Shown here: piece after piece, positions 5,783-12,921 of the stretch
How the letters are laid out: each line of letters starts with the position of its first letter
Numbering within the stretch: the stretch's first letter is position 1
Assembly (NCBI GenBank): GCA_031392945.1
Contig: JANMVT010000103.1
Location: forward strand, 1 to 13,978
DNA length: 13,978 bases
Reading direction: 5' to 3'
From: JANYCG01 sp031392945
GTDB taxonomy: Bacteria; Pseudomonadota; Gammaproteobacteria; Burkholderiales; Burkholderiaceae_C
Notes under the pieces: generated by a model
What the model was told of the DNA's origin: nothing
The model's input: the letters and a program-made list of their open reading frames with translations, nothing else
Database searches by the model: none
Made by a program: the position numbers and the translations under genes

Positions 5783-6379
5783 ATGATCTCTATCATTCAA
5801 CCCTTCACCGCACCGAGCATCGCCTCGTCACGCCGCGCCTTCATGGGCCGCACCGGCAGCCTGTCGGCAGTGGCCGTTGCCATGCTGGCGGGAAAGGACG
5901 CTCTGGCCCAGGGCATGTCGGGCGACATGTCCAAGGATGTCGGCATCCTGAACGTGGCTTTGGGTCTGGAGCACGAGGCCATCAACGCTTACCAGCTGGG
6001 CGCCGGCAGCGGCCTGCTGCAAAAACCGGTGCTCGACATCGCCGTGCAGTTCCAGAGCCACCACAAGGCGCACCGCGACGCCCTGATTGCCACCATCATG
6101 AAAATGGGCGGCACGCCGGTGATGGAGAAAAAGCTCGACGACTACGCCAAAGCGCTCAAAGCCGACACGCTGAAAAATCAGGGCGACGTGCTGGATCTGG
6201 CGGCCCGGCTGGAGTTGGGCGCCACCAACGCGTATCTGGGTGTGATTCCTGCCTTTGGCAGCAAAGACCTGGCCAAGGTGGCCGCACGCCTGGCTGCCGA
6301 TGAGACCATGCACTACACGGTGCTGACCAGCGCGTTGGGCCGTCCGCTGCCTGTGGGCGCCCTGTCATTCGGCGCCTGA
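5783..6379 (+). CDS. Tat-exported ferritin-like diiron domain protein
   Basis: This is a 198-residue protein with a twin-arginine signal (SRRAFMGRTGSLSAVAVAML, 16-35; likely cleaved after ALAQ near 43), so it should be folded and loaded with metal before export. The mature part is a four-helix ferritin-like bundle. Candidate diiron ligands occur as paired sets: E63/H64/E65 (LEHEAINAYQLG), H93/H94/H97 (SHHKAHRDAL), E144 (LELGATNAYLG), and E174 with H177 (DETMHYTVL). Likely roles are periplasmic iron or peroxide handling; the reaction is not known for this group. AAGGA at 5771-5775 sets the ATG. It is the first gene of a unit with cytochrome c (28-base gap) and DUF3455, behind the promoter at 5663-5691. 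An iron-free structural role is possible, but the complete ligand set argues against it. Confidence 0.85.
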   Translation: MISIIQPFTAPSIASSRRAFMGRTGSLSAVAVAMLAGKDALAQGMSGDMSKDVGILNVALGLEHEAINAYQLGAGSGLLQKPVLDIAVQFQSHHKAHRDALIATIMKMGGTPVMEKKLDDYAKALKADTLKNQGDVLDLAARLELGATNAYLGVIPAFGSKDLAKVAARLAADETMHYTVLTSALGRPLPVGALSFGA

Positions 6380-6390
6380 CATCCAAACCT

Positions 6391-6400
6391 GGAGCGAAGG
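6391..6400 (+). promoter_or_regulatory. Ribosome binding site deciding the cytochrome c start
   Basis: GGAGCGAAGG contains two purine-rich cores. GAAGG ends seven bases before ATG 6408, while TTG 6402 would be only one base away. This favours ATG 6408 as the start. Confidence 0.6.
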
Positions 6401-6407
6401 TTTGAAA

Positions 6408-6815
6408 ATGATCAGTTGTGATTTTTTGCGAGCCTTCGCCCTCGTGACGCTGGCGGCAAGCGCCCAGGCTCAGTCAGTGCCATCGGCCGAACGCGGACGG
6501 GCGCTGTACGAGTCGCGTTGCGTGGCCTGCCACAGCGTTGACACAAACCGGGTCGGCCCGGCGCACCAGGGCGTGTTTGGCCGCAAGGCCGGCAGTGCGC
6601 CGGACTACGCCTATTCCAAAGCGGTGGCCAGCAGCAACGTGGTCTGGACGCGAGCCAACTTGCTGGCCTGGCTTGCCGGGCCCGAAGCGGTTATCCCCGG
6701 CCAGGCCATGAACTACAGCCTGGGCGAAGCCGCCGAGCGCGAAGACGTGGTGGCCTATCTGGCCACTCTTACAATTCCCAAAACATCAAATGCCAAAACC
6801 ACCGCTGTCCGTTGA
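6408..6815 (+). CDS. Periplasmic class I cytochrome c
   Basis: This is a 135-residue small c-type cytochrome. A signal peptide occupies about 1-22 (FLRAFALVTLAASAQAQ). The haem site is C38-V-A-C41-H42 in ESRCVACHSVD, followed by NRVGPAHQGVFGRKAG, a typical class I sequence. M101 in PGQAMNYSLG is the probable sixth ligand, and the C-terminal helix is REDVVAYLATL. It would act as a one-electron carrier in the periplasm. Its place between a diiron protein and DUF3455 suggests it exchanges electrons with the ferritin-like protein or with a respiratory partner, but this is inference. A TTG start at 6402 is also open, but spacing from the Shine-Dalgarno favours ATG 6408. Confidence 0.9.
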   Translation: MISCDFLRAFALVTLAASAQAQSVPSAERGRALYESRCVACHSVDTNRVGPAHQGVFGRKAGSAPDYAYSKAVASSNVVWTRANLLAWLAGPEAVIPGQAMNYSLGEAAEREDVVAYLATLTIPKTSNAKTTAVR

Positions 6816-6856
6816 CACCGTGGTTCAGCAGGTCCCATTTTTACAAGGAGTCAGCC

Positions 6857-7417
6857 ATGAAATTGCAATCTTCCACCCGTTTTTGCGCGACGCTGGTCGC
6901 GGCTGCAGGTTTGGCCGCGTGCGGCACCATGGGCAGCGCCCCCATGGCCCCGTATTCACAGGCCGGCCTGCCTGATATTGTCAAAGTCCCCGCCGGCCAT
7001 GCAGTGGCGATGGAAACCGTGGGCGCCGGTGACATCACCTATGAATGCCGCGCCAAAAAAGACCTGGCAGGGCAGTTTGAGTGGGTCTTTGTCGGGCCCG
7101 ATGCCAGGCTGATGAACCGCAACGGCGCGCAAATTGGCCGCTACTTCGGCCCGCCCGCCACGTGGGAAAACATGGACGGTTCCAGGGTGACGGGCGCGCA
7201 GGTTGCGGTTGCACCGGCGGGCGCGGGCAGCATACCCCTGCAACTGGTCAAGGCGAACCCGGCCATGGGCATGGGCGCCATGCAGGGCGTGACCTACATC
7301 CAGCGCGTCGCCACCCAGGGCGGCGTTGCACCGTCTGCCGGTTGTGAGGCTTCGGGGCTGGGCAAAAAGCAGGTGGTGAAGTACCAGGCCGACTACATCT
7401 TCTGGCGCGCGGCCTGA
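6857..7417 (+). CDS. DUF3455 domain lipoprotein
   Basis: This is a 186-residue lipoprotein. The signal peptide ends in a lipobox, GLAAC, with the lipidated cysteine at C22. The mature protein has the DUF3455 pattern: an early VPAGHAVAMETVGAGDITYECRA-type strand region, the central EWVFVGPDARLMNRNGAQIGRYFGPPATW, and the closing KYQADYIFWRA. Two further cysteines (in YECRA and AGCEAS) could form a disulfide. The family has no assigned reaction that I know of. ATG 6857 is chosen because AAGGAG lies at 6845-6850; an upstream in-frame codon at 6812 would overlap the cytochrome gene and spoil the signal peptide. It is the third gene of the operon, 41 bases after the cytochrome. Confidence 0.9.
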   Translation: MKLQSSTRFCATLVAAAGLAACGTMGSAPMAPYSQAGLPDIVKVPAGHAVAMETVGAGDITYECRAKKDLAGQFEWVFVGPDARLMNRNGAQIGRYFGPPATWENMDGSRVTGAQVAVAPAGAGSIPLQLVKANPAMGMGAMQGVTYIQRVATQGGVAPSAGCEASGLGKKQVVKYQADYIFWRAA

Positions 7418-7451
7418 GGTATCCTGTCTCACGCAGCCCACCCCCAACACC

Positions 7452-9509
7452 ATGAAATTGTCACGCACGCCGACGTTGAAATTGCTCATGGCCTGCGGAT
7501 GTCTGGTTCAGGGGCTGGTGTGGGCCCAGGCGGTTGAAAACAGCCTGTCAACGGTCACCGTTCAAAGCTCCCGCAACAGTGTTTTGGGGGACGCCGGCAC
7601 AGCGAGTGAGGGGGTCGTGACGCAGCAGCAACTCGAAGCCCGCACCGTTTACCGCGCCGGTGAAGTGCTGGAAGCCACGCCTGGCCTGATCGTCAGCCAG
7701 CACAGCGGCGAGGGCAAGGCCAACCAGTATTACCTGCGGGGCTTCAACCTGGACCATGGCACCGATTTGCGCACTACCATCGATGGCATGTTGGTCAACC
7801 AGCGCAGCCACGGCCATGGGCAGGGCTGGACCGATGTCAATTTCCTGATCCCCGAGCTGGCCACCTTGCTGGACTATCGCAAGGGGCCGTTTTACGCGGC
7901 CGAAGGCGATTTTTCGTCAGCAGGCGCGGTCAGCGTGAAATATGCCAACACCCTCAAGACCGGCATCGCCAGCGTCGGCCTGGGCCAGAATGGGTATGCC
8001 CGCACCCTGCTGGCCGACTCGCCCCAGTGGGGCAATGGGCACCTGCTGTACGCGCTGGAACTGTTTCACAACGACGGGCCGTTTGTCGTGGGTGACAACT
8101 ACCAGAAGCGCAACGCCGTGTTGCGCTACAGCCAGGGCAATGAGGGCAATGGTTTCAACGTGAGCCTGATGGCATATGAGGCCAAATGGCATTCAACCGA
8201 TCAAATTCCGAAGCGGGCTGTCGATGGCGGAACCCTGGGCCGGTTCGACGCTGTGGATCAGACCGACGGCGGGCAGTCCAGCCGCTACAGCCTGTCGGGC
8301 GAATGGCGGCAGTCCGTCGGAAACACATCGACCCAGGTCAACGCCTATATCGTGAAAAACCGGCTGGCCTTGTTTTCCAATTTCACGTATTTTCTGGATG
8401 ACCCGGTCAATGGCGACCAGTTTGCGCAGCCGGATGAGCGAGTGACCACGGGCCTGAATGCCAGCCGCACCTGGGCCGGCACCTGGCTGGGGAAAAGTTC
8501 CGACACCACGGTCGGCCTACAGTTTCAGAACGACAACATCCAGAACGAGCTTTACAGCAGCGTTGCACGCCAACGGCTGGGCACCACCCGGTCTGACCGC
8601 ATTGTTGAAACCAGCCTGGGTGTTTATGTCGAAAACAAAACCCAATGGACTGACAAATTCCGCACTGTGGTCGGCCTGCGTGCCGACACCTACCAATTCA
8701 ATGTGAACAGCGACAACCCGGCCAATTCCGGCGCCAGCACGGCCAGCAAGTTCAGCCCCAAACTCAACCTGGTCTTCGGCCCCTGGCACAAAACCGAGTT
8801 CTATGCGGGCGCGGGCTACGGTTTTCACAGCAACGACGCGCGTGGCACCACGCTCACGGTGGATCCACGAACCGGCGCACCGGCTAGCCGGGTGTCGCCC
8901 CTGGCGGCCTCCCATGGCCTGGAAATCGGCGTGCGCAGCGAGGCCATCGCCGGTCTGCAAAGTTCACTGTCGGTGTACCAACTGGACTTTGACTCTGAAT
9001 TGATTTTTGCGGGCGACGCCGGAACGACGCGAGCGGGCCGGCCCAGCCGACGCATTGGCTTTGAGTTTTCCAACTACTACAAGCCCAACAAGTGGCTGAC
9101 CGTGGATGCCGATGTGTCGTTCGCACGGGCGCGTTTTCGCGACTTTGACTTAGGCGGAGACCGCATCCCCGGGGCGGTGGAAGGTGTCGCGTCACTGGCT
9201 GTGGCGGTGGACCAGCTGGGGCCGTATTTTGGCGCCCTGCAACTGCGTTATTTTGGCCCGCGCCCCCTGATTGAAAACAGCTCGGCTCGCTCGCAGGGCA
9301 CGCTCACGCTCAACGGACGGATTGGTTACCGCTTCAACCGCAAGTTGAAGGTGGAATTGGAGGGCTTCAACCTCACCAACCGGCAGGACTCGGCCGTTGA
9401 TTACTTATACGCCTCGCAGTTGCGCGGCGAGGCGGCACCCGTCAACGACGTGCATTTCCACCCGATTGAGTCGCGTTCTTTCCGGGTTACCCTGACCGCG
9501 AATTTTTAA
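7452..9509 (+). CDS. TonB-dependent outer-membrane receptor
   Basis: This is a 685-residue TonB-dependent transporter. The signal peptide is about 1-26 (ends LVWAQA), and a TonB-box-like STVTV follows within ten residues, so there is no N-terminal signalling (STN) domain. The plug spans about 45-160 (YRAGEVLEATPGLIVSQHSG, YYLRGFNLDHGTDLRTTIDG, RSHGHGQGW, YRKGPFYAAEGDFSSAG). The rest is the 22-strand barrel, ending in the aromatic residue F685 (SFRVTLTANF). The HGHGQGW loop could contact a metal or metal complex, but the substrate cannot be named; the plug does not match siderophore, B12 or haem receptors that I recognise. It starts 34 bases after the DUF3455 gene with no obvious Shine-Dalgarno and no separate promoter that I can see, so it is probably the last gene of the operon. 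Confidence 0.93.
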   Translation: MKLSRTPTLKLLMACGCLVQGLVWAQAVENSLSTVTVQSSRNSVLGDAGTASEGVVTQQQLEARTVYRAGEVLEATPGLIVSQHSGEGKANQYYLRGFNLDHGTDLRTTIDGMLVNQRSHGHGQGWTDVNFLIPELATLLDYRKGPFYAAEGDFSSAGAVSVKYANTLKTGIASVGLGQNGYARTLLADSPQWGNGHLLYALELFHNDGPFVVGDNYQKRNAVLRYSQGNEGNGFNVSLMAYEAKWHSTDQIPKRAVDGGTLGRFDAVDQTDGGQSSRYSLSGEWRQSVGNTSTQVNAYIVKNRLALFSNFTYFLDDPVNGDQFAQPDERVTTGLNASRTWAGTWLGKSSDTTVGLQFQNDNIQNELYSSVARQRLGTTRSDRIVETSLGVYVENKTQWTDKFRTVVGLRADTYQFNVNSDNPANSGASTASKFSPKLNLVFGPWHKTEFYAGAGYGFHSNDARGTTLTVDPRTGAPASRVSPLAASHGLEIGVRSEAIAGLQSSLSVYQLDFDSELIFAGDAGTTRAGRPSRRIGFEFSNYYKPNKWLTVDADVSFARARFRDFDLGGDRIPGAVEGVASLAVAVDQLGPYFGALQLRYFGPRPLIENSSARSQGTLTLNGRIGYRFNRKLKVELEGFNLTNRQDSAVDYLYASQLRGEAAPVNDVHFHPIESRSFRVTLTANF

Positions 9510-9520
9510 ATCAAAATAAA

Positions 9521-9538
9521 TGGATTCTTCTGAATCCA
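9521..9538. repeat. Perfect palindrome overlapping the -35 of the DUF4331 promoter
   Basis: TGGATTC and GAATCCA face each other across four bases (TTCT). The right arm is the -35 element. The left arm has no matching -10 on the other strand, so unlike 5618-5669 this is not explained by a second promoter. It may be an operator or a weak terminator stem for the TonB receptor gene. Confidence 0.65.
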
Positions 9539-9559
9539 CATCCGATTTTCTGGCGTATT
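9532..9559 (+). promoter_or_regulatory. Candidate ECF promoter upstream of the DUF4331 gene
   Basis: GAATCC (9532-9537), 16 bases, CGTATT (9554-9559). It lies 42 bases before the ATG at 9602. The -10 is identical to that of the 5663-5691 promoter and the -35 is identical in all three sites. This is the strongest evidence that the downstream unit belongs to the SigK-like regulon. Confidence 0.65.
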
Positions 9560-9601
9560 CAGGGAGCAGCAGTTGCTGTAACCCAACCCCGGAGAATCAA
9601 C

Positions 9602-11197
9602 ATGAAACTCAAGCTTTCCCATCTGGCCCAGGCCAGCCTATTGCTGATGGCGGCCAGCGGCGCGTTTGCCTCCAGCCACCGCGAAGCGCCCTTCATTACT
9701 GGCGCCCCCAAAGTGGACGGCACCGACTTCTACATGTTTCGAAGTTACGAAGGCGTCGCGGCCAATGGCAGTGGCGGGCGATCCGACTACGTGACCTTGC
9801 TCGCCAATTACCAGCCCCTGCAATCGCCCTACGGCGGGCCCAACTATTTCCAGATGGACCCCAACGCCCTGTATGAGATCCACATCGACAACAACGGCGA
9901 CGCCAAGGAAGACCTGACCTTCCAGTTCCGCTTCAAGAATGCCCTCAAGTCCATCCCGCTGACGATTGGTGGCAGCAGCGTCGCCATTCCCCTGATCCAG
10001 GCCGGCGCGGTGGCCAACCTGAACGACGCCAACCTGAACGTCAACGAAACCTACACCGTCAACCTGGTGCGCGGCGACCGGCGCAAAAATGCCGGTTCAC
10101 CCCTCACCAAAACCGGTGGCAGCGCCACATTCGAAAAACCCGTTGACAACATCGGCGTCAAGACGATTGCGAATTACGCCGCTTATGCGGGACAACACAT
10201 CCACGCCGTCACCATCCCCGGCTGCCCGGCTGGCAAGAACCAGGGCCGTGTGTTTGTCGGGCAGCGCCAGGAAGGTTTTGCCGTCAACCTGGGCACCATT
10301 TTTGACCTGGTCAATGCGCCTGCCGCATTTTTGCTGGATCCTGCCAATAAGGATGCTGCCGGCAACGGCGGCCAACACGTGATTCAGAAATCCAATGTGA
10401 CCACCCTGGCGCTTGAAGTCCACAAGGACTGCCTGACCGCCGGCAACGAGCCCGTCATTGGCGGCTGGACCACGGCCAGCATGCGTCAGGCGCGCCTGCT
10501 CAATGGCAAGTCGCCTTCCGGCAATGACAAGGCCGACAAACACGGCGGCGGCTGGGTGCAGGTGTCGCGCCTGGGCAACCCGCTGGTCAACGAGGTGGTG
10601 ATCGGCCTGCCCGACAAGGACAAGTTCAACGGCTCCAGCCCCAAGGATGACGCGCAGTTTCTCACCTATGTGACCAACCCGACCTTGCCGGCCCTGCTGG
10701 GCCTGGTGCTGACCGGCAATGCCGCCGCCCTGGCACCCACCAACCTGCCGCGCACCGACCTGGCGACCGTCTTTCTGACGGGCATCACGGGCGTCAACAA
10801 ACCAGCCGTCAATCCGGCCCCTTCCGAGATGCTGCGTTTGAACACCGCTGTGGCGCCGGCCCCGTTTGCCGGGCAAAACCGCCTGGGCGTGGCAGGCAAT
10901 GCGCTGGCAGGCGGCACGGACAACGCCGGTTTCCCCAATGGCCGCCGGCCCAAAGACGACGTGGTTGACATTGCGCTGGTGGCCATGTTGGGCGGCCTGT
11001 GCGTGATCAACGGCGATGGCAATGCACTGGGCCTGAACACCATTCCGGGCGTGCCTGGCGTGAGCTCGGCCTGCAAGGCATCCAGTGTGCCGCTGGGCGC
11101 GCAGTCGGCCAACATCCACGACGCAGTGGATCAGGCGACCGTTCCGTTCCTGACCGCGTTCCCGTACCTGAACACGCCCAATCCAGGCTCCAACTGA
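9602..11197 (+). CDS. DUF4331 family exported protein
   Basis: This is a 531-residue exported protein. The signal peptide is 1-23 (LLLMAASGAFA), and the mature protein starts SSHREAPFITGAPKVDGTDF, the hallmark opening of DUF4331. Further family motifs are LLANYQPLQSPYGGPNYFQMDP and YEIHIDNNGDAKEDLTFQF. The last contains D96-x-N98-x-D100-x-x-x-D104, a calcium-loop-like pattern. Later motifs are WVQVSRLGNPLVNEVVIGL and, near the C-terminus, GRRPKDDVVDIALVAM. No reaction is known to me for the family; it may be a periplasmic or surface binding protein. GGAG at 9591-9594 sets the ATG. It has its own candidate ECF promoter and is followed 24 bases later by a small lipoprotein gene. Confidence 0.93.
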   Translation: MKLKLSHLAQASLLLMAASGAFASSHREAPFITGAPKVDGTDFYMFRSYEGVAANGSGGRSDYVTLLANYQPLQSPYGGPNYFQMDPNALYEIHIDNNGDAKEDLTFQFRFKNALKSIPLTIGGSSVAIPLIQAGAVANLNDANLNVNETYTVNLVRGDRRKNAGSPLTKTGGSATFEKPVDNIGVKTIANYAAYAGQHIHAVTIPGCPAGKNQGRVFVGQRQEGFAVNLGTIFDLVNAPAAFLLDPANKDAAGNGGQHVIQKSNVTTLALEVHKDCLTAGNEPVIGGWTTASMRQARLLNGKSPSGNDKADKHGGGWVQVSRLGNPLVNEVVIGLPDKDKFNGSSPKDDAQFLTYVTNPTLPALLGLVLTGNAAALAPTNLPRTDLATVFLTGITGVNKPAVNPAPSEMLRLNTAVAPAPFAGQNRLGVAGNALAGGTDNAGFPNGRRPKDDVVDIALVAMLGGLCVINGDGNALGLNTIPGVPGVSSACKASSVPLGAQSANIHDAVDQATVPFLTAFPYLNTPNPGSN

Positions 11198-11221
11198 GCT
11201 GGCTGATACCAAGGAAAAATC

Positions 11222-11500
11222 ATGAAAAACAGAAATGCAAAACTAAGCCTGACGGCGCTGGCCTGCGTGGCCCTGATCGCTGCTTGCGGCGGAGGCGGCG
11301 GGCCTGGGGCGCAAAATGCGCCGGTGGCCGGGCCTGGTGTCGTCGGCGACGTGGCGGGCGACATCGGCGCCAGTGTGCCGGCCCTGATGGCCTTCATGAA
11401 CCGCCAGGTCGCCGCTGACGAAAATGCCGACCTGGTCGACATCAACGCTCTGGCGCTGGCCCAGGACGACGCGGCGGATCCTGTGCCGGTCGCCCTGTAA
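11222..11500 (+). CDS. Small lipoprotein of unknown function
   Basis: This is a 92-residue protein with a lipoprotein signal peptide and lipobox LIAAC (lipid anchor C22), followed by a glycine run (CGGGGGPG) as flexible tether. The rest is short, acidic and Ala/Val-rich (ADENADLVDINALALAQDD). I do not recognise a family. AAGGA at 11211-11215 gives a good start. It follows DUF4331 closely and lies before a strong hairpin at 11573-11604, so it is probably the last gene of the DUF4331 transcript and a dedicated partner or anchor for that protein. This role is inferred only from position. Confidence 0.8.
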   Translation: MKNRNAKLSLTALACVALIAACGGGGGPGAQNAPVAGPGVVGDVAGDIGASVPALMAFMNRQVAADENADLVDINALALAQDDAADPVPVAL

Positions 11501-11557
11501 GCTATATTTGAGCGATATTTAGGCGGCGTTTAATCGACGTTCAAGCGGCGTCCAAGC
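11501..11557 (+). repeat. Degenerate 11-bp repeats between the lipoprotein and the hairpin
   Basis: Two AT-rich units (GCTATATTTGA 11501-11511, GCGATATTTAG 11512-11522) share 8 of 11 bases. Three more (GGCGTTTAATC 11525-11535, GACGTTCAAGC 11536-11546, GGCGTCCAAGC 11547-11557) are related to each other. The period is about one helical turn. The first unit also shares GCTATATT with the AT-rich repeats near 2027 and 4080. Confidence 0.4.
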
Positions 11558-11572
11558 CGCAGCGCGGACAGT

Positions 11573-11614
11573 GCCTGGCGGCCCGAAGTTCAGGGCCGCC
11601 AGGCTTGTTTGTTG
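11573..11614 (+). terminator. Strong hairpin, probable rho-independent terminator or attenuator
   Basis: A perfect 12-bp stem, GCCTGGCGGCCC (11573-11584) with GGGCCGCCAGGC (11593-11604), has an 8-base loop. It is followed by the T-rich but interrupted tract TTGTTTGTTG. It lies between the small lipoprotein and the TPR gene. Because the T tract is imperfect, partial readthrough into the TPR/HupE genes is possible. Confidence 0.75.
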
Positions 11615-11634
11615 CCGGGCCACAATCGCAAACA

Positions 11635-12921
11635 ATGCCAAGCACAAGACCGACCCACATGCCGACTTCAAATACCTTCGCGAGCGGGCTTTGGACTGTG
11701 CGCGTTCTTGTGCATATCTTTCCCCTTTTGCTGGCGGTGTCGCCCGTCCCGGCGCCGGCCGCGACCGCTGTGGCGCCCCAGCGCGATGAGGAGGTGATCG
11801 AGGTCTTGCCCGCCGTGACGCGCCTGCGCCCCGTGCTTGCCTCCAATGTGTCCGCCAGCGCTGACCAAAGTGCTGCCACAAGCACCGCGCGCCAAGACAT
11901 CGCCACTGCGCGCCAGACCGGAGACACGCGGTACTGGGGCCGGGCGCAGGCCGTGCTTTCGCCCTGGTGGGACCGGCCCGATGCGCCGGTTGACATAGCC
12001 GTTCTGCAAGCCACCGTGCAACAAGGCCGCCATGAGTTTGACGCGTCGCGCCAGGTGCTCACGGCCGCGCTGGCACGTGCGTCAGGGCACGCCCAGGGTT
12101 GGCTGAACCTGGCCGCGCTGGAGCGCCTGTCGGCGCGTTACGCCCAGTCCCTGGCGGCCTGCGACGCGGTGGCACGTGCGGGCGCGGCCCTGTACGCCCA
12201 GGCCTGCCGCCTGGAGACACAGTCACTCCAAGGGCAACACGCCGCCAGCGCGCAGGGCTTGACGGCGCTGATCGCGCAAGCCAGGGACAAAGACCAACGC
12301 GCCTGGCTGCTGTCCTTGCTGGCCGAAGCCCAGGAGCGCGCGGGGCGCGATGCGCCGGCCACGCAGGCGTATGCACAAAGCCTGGCCATTGACGCCGACC
12401 TGTACACGTCCATCGCCTACAGCGACTTGTTGCTGCGCACCGGCAAATTCGCGCAAGCCGTGCAAACCCTGCAAAACTCGCCCGAAACCGATGCCGTACT
12501 GCTGCGCCGCGCCAAAGCCTGGCGTACGCTGGGCGATGCGCGCTGGACGGCAGCGCGAACGCAATTGCATGAGCGCACGGCCGAGCTACGCCGCCGTGGC
12601 GACAACCCGGAGCTGCATGGCCGTGAACTGGCCCTGATCGCCCTCTGGCTGGACGATGATGCGGGGGGCGCCCTGGCCCTGGCGCGGCGCAACCTCTTGC
12701 TGCAACGCGAGCCGGTGGACTGGTGGGTCGCCCTGTTGTGTGCGCGGCAGGCCAAAGACCAAACAGCCCTGGCTGACATCTCGGATGCGATTCGCGCGGC
12801 GGGTTTGCAAGACGCTCGGCTGTCGCCTTACCTGGCCGCCTCACCCGAGACGTCACCCAAGGCACCATCCAACGCGCCACCCAACGCGCCACCCAAGCTG
12901 CCATCAGGGGCGGCACGTTGA
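11635..12921 (+). CDS. Exported tetratricopeptide-repeat protein
   Basis: This is a 428-residue protein with a hydrophobic signal segment at about 20-45 (VRVLVHIFPLLLAVSP, cleavage near PAATA). The middle is all-helical with TPR-like spacing: HAQGWLNLAALERLSARYAQ, a run with LLSLLAEAQERAGRDAPATQ and AYAQSLAIDADLYTSIAYSD, and LLRTGKFAQAVQTL. The tail is Pro/Ala-rich with two exact 12-bp units (12871-12894). It is likely a periplasmic scaffold for protein contacts. The start is uncertain: TTG 11605 falls in the T tract of the hairpin and is rejected; ATG 11635 or 11659 both fit, and neither has a clear Shine-Dalgarno. Its stop overlaps the next start (TGATG), so the two are translationally coupled and probably work together. 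Confidence 0.8.
   Translation: MPSTRPTHMPTSNTFASGLWTVRVLVHIFPLLLAVSPVPAPAATAVAPQRDEEVIEVLPAVTRLRPVLASNVSASADQSAATSTARQDIATARQTGDTRYWGRAQAVLSPWWDRPDAPVDIAVLQATVQQGRHEFDASRQVLTAALARASGHAQGWLNLAALERLSARYAQSLAACDAVARAGAALYAQACRLETQSLQGQHAASAQGLTALIAQARDKDQRAWLLSLLAEAQERAGRDAPATQAYAQSLAIDADLYTSIAYSDLLLRTGKFAQAVQTLQNSPETDAVLLRRAKAWRTLGDARWTAARTQLHERTAELRRRGDNPELHGRELALIALWLDDDAGGALALARRNLLLQREPVDWWVALLCARQAKDQTALADISDAIRAAGLQDARLSPYLAASPETSPKAPSNAPPNAPPKLPSGAAR
12871..12894 (+). repeat. Two tandem copies of a 12-bp unit in the TPR gene tail
   Basis: AACGCGCCACCC is repeated twice in direct succession and encodes NAPPNAPP. This is a short coding tandem repeat in the disordered tail and may vary in copy number between strains. 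Confidence 0.8.

Noticed and set aside
10097..11212. 371-codon open frame on the minus strand
   Set aside because: Antisense to the DUF4331 gene, which has clear family motifs and a signal peptide.
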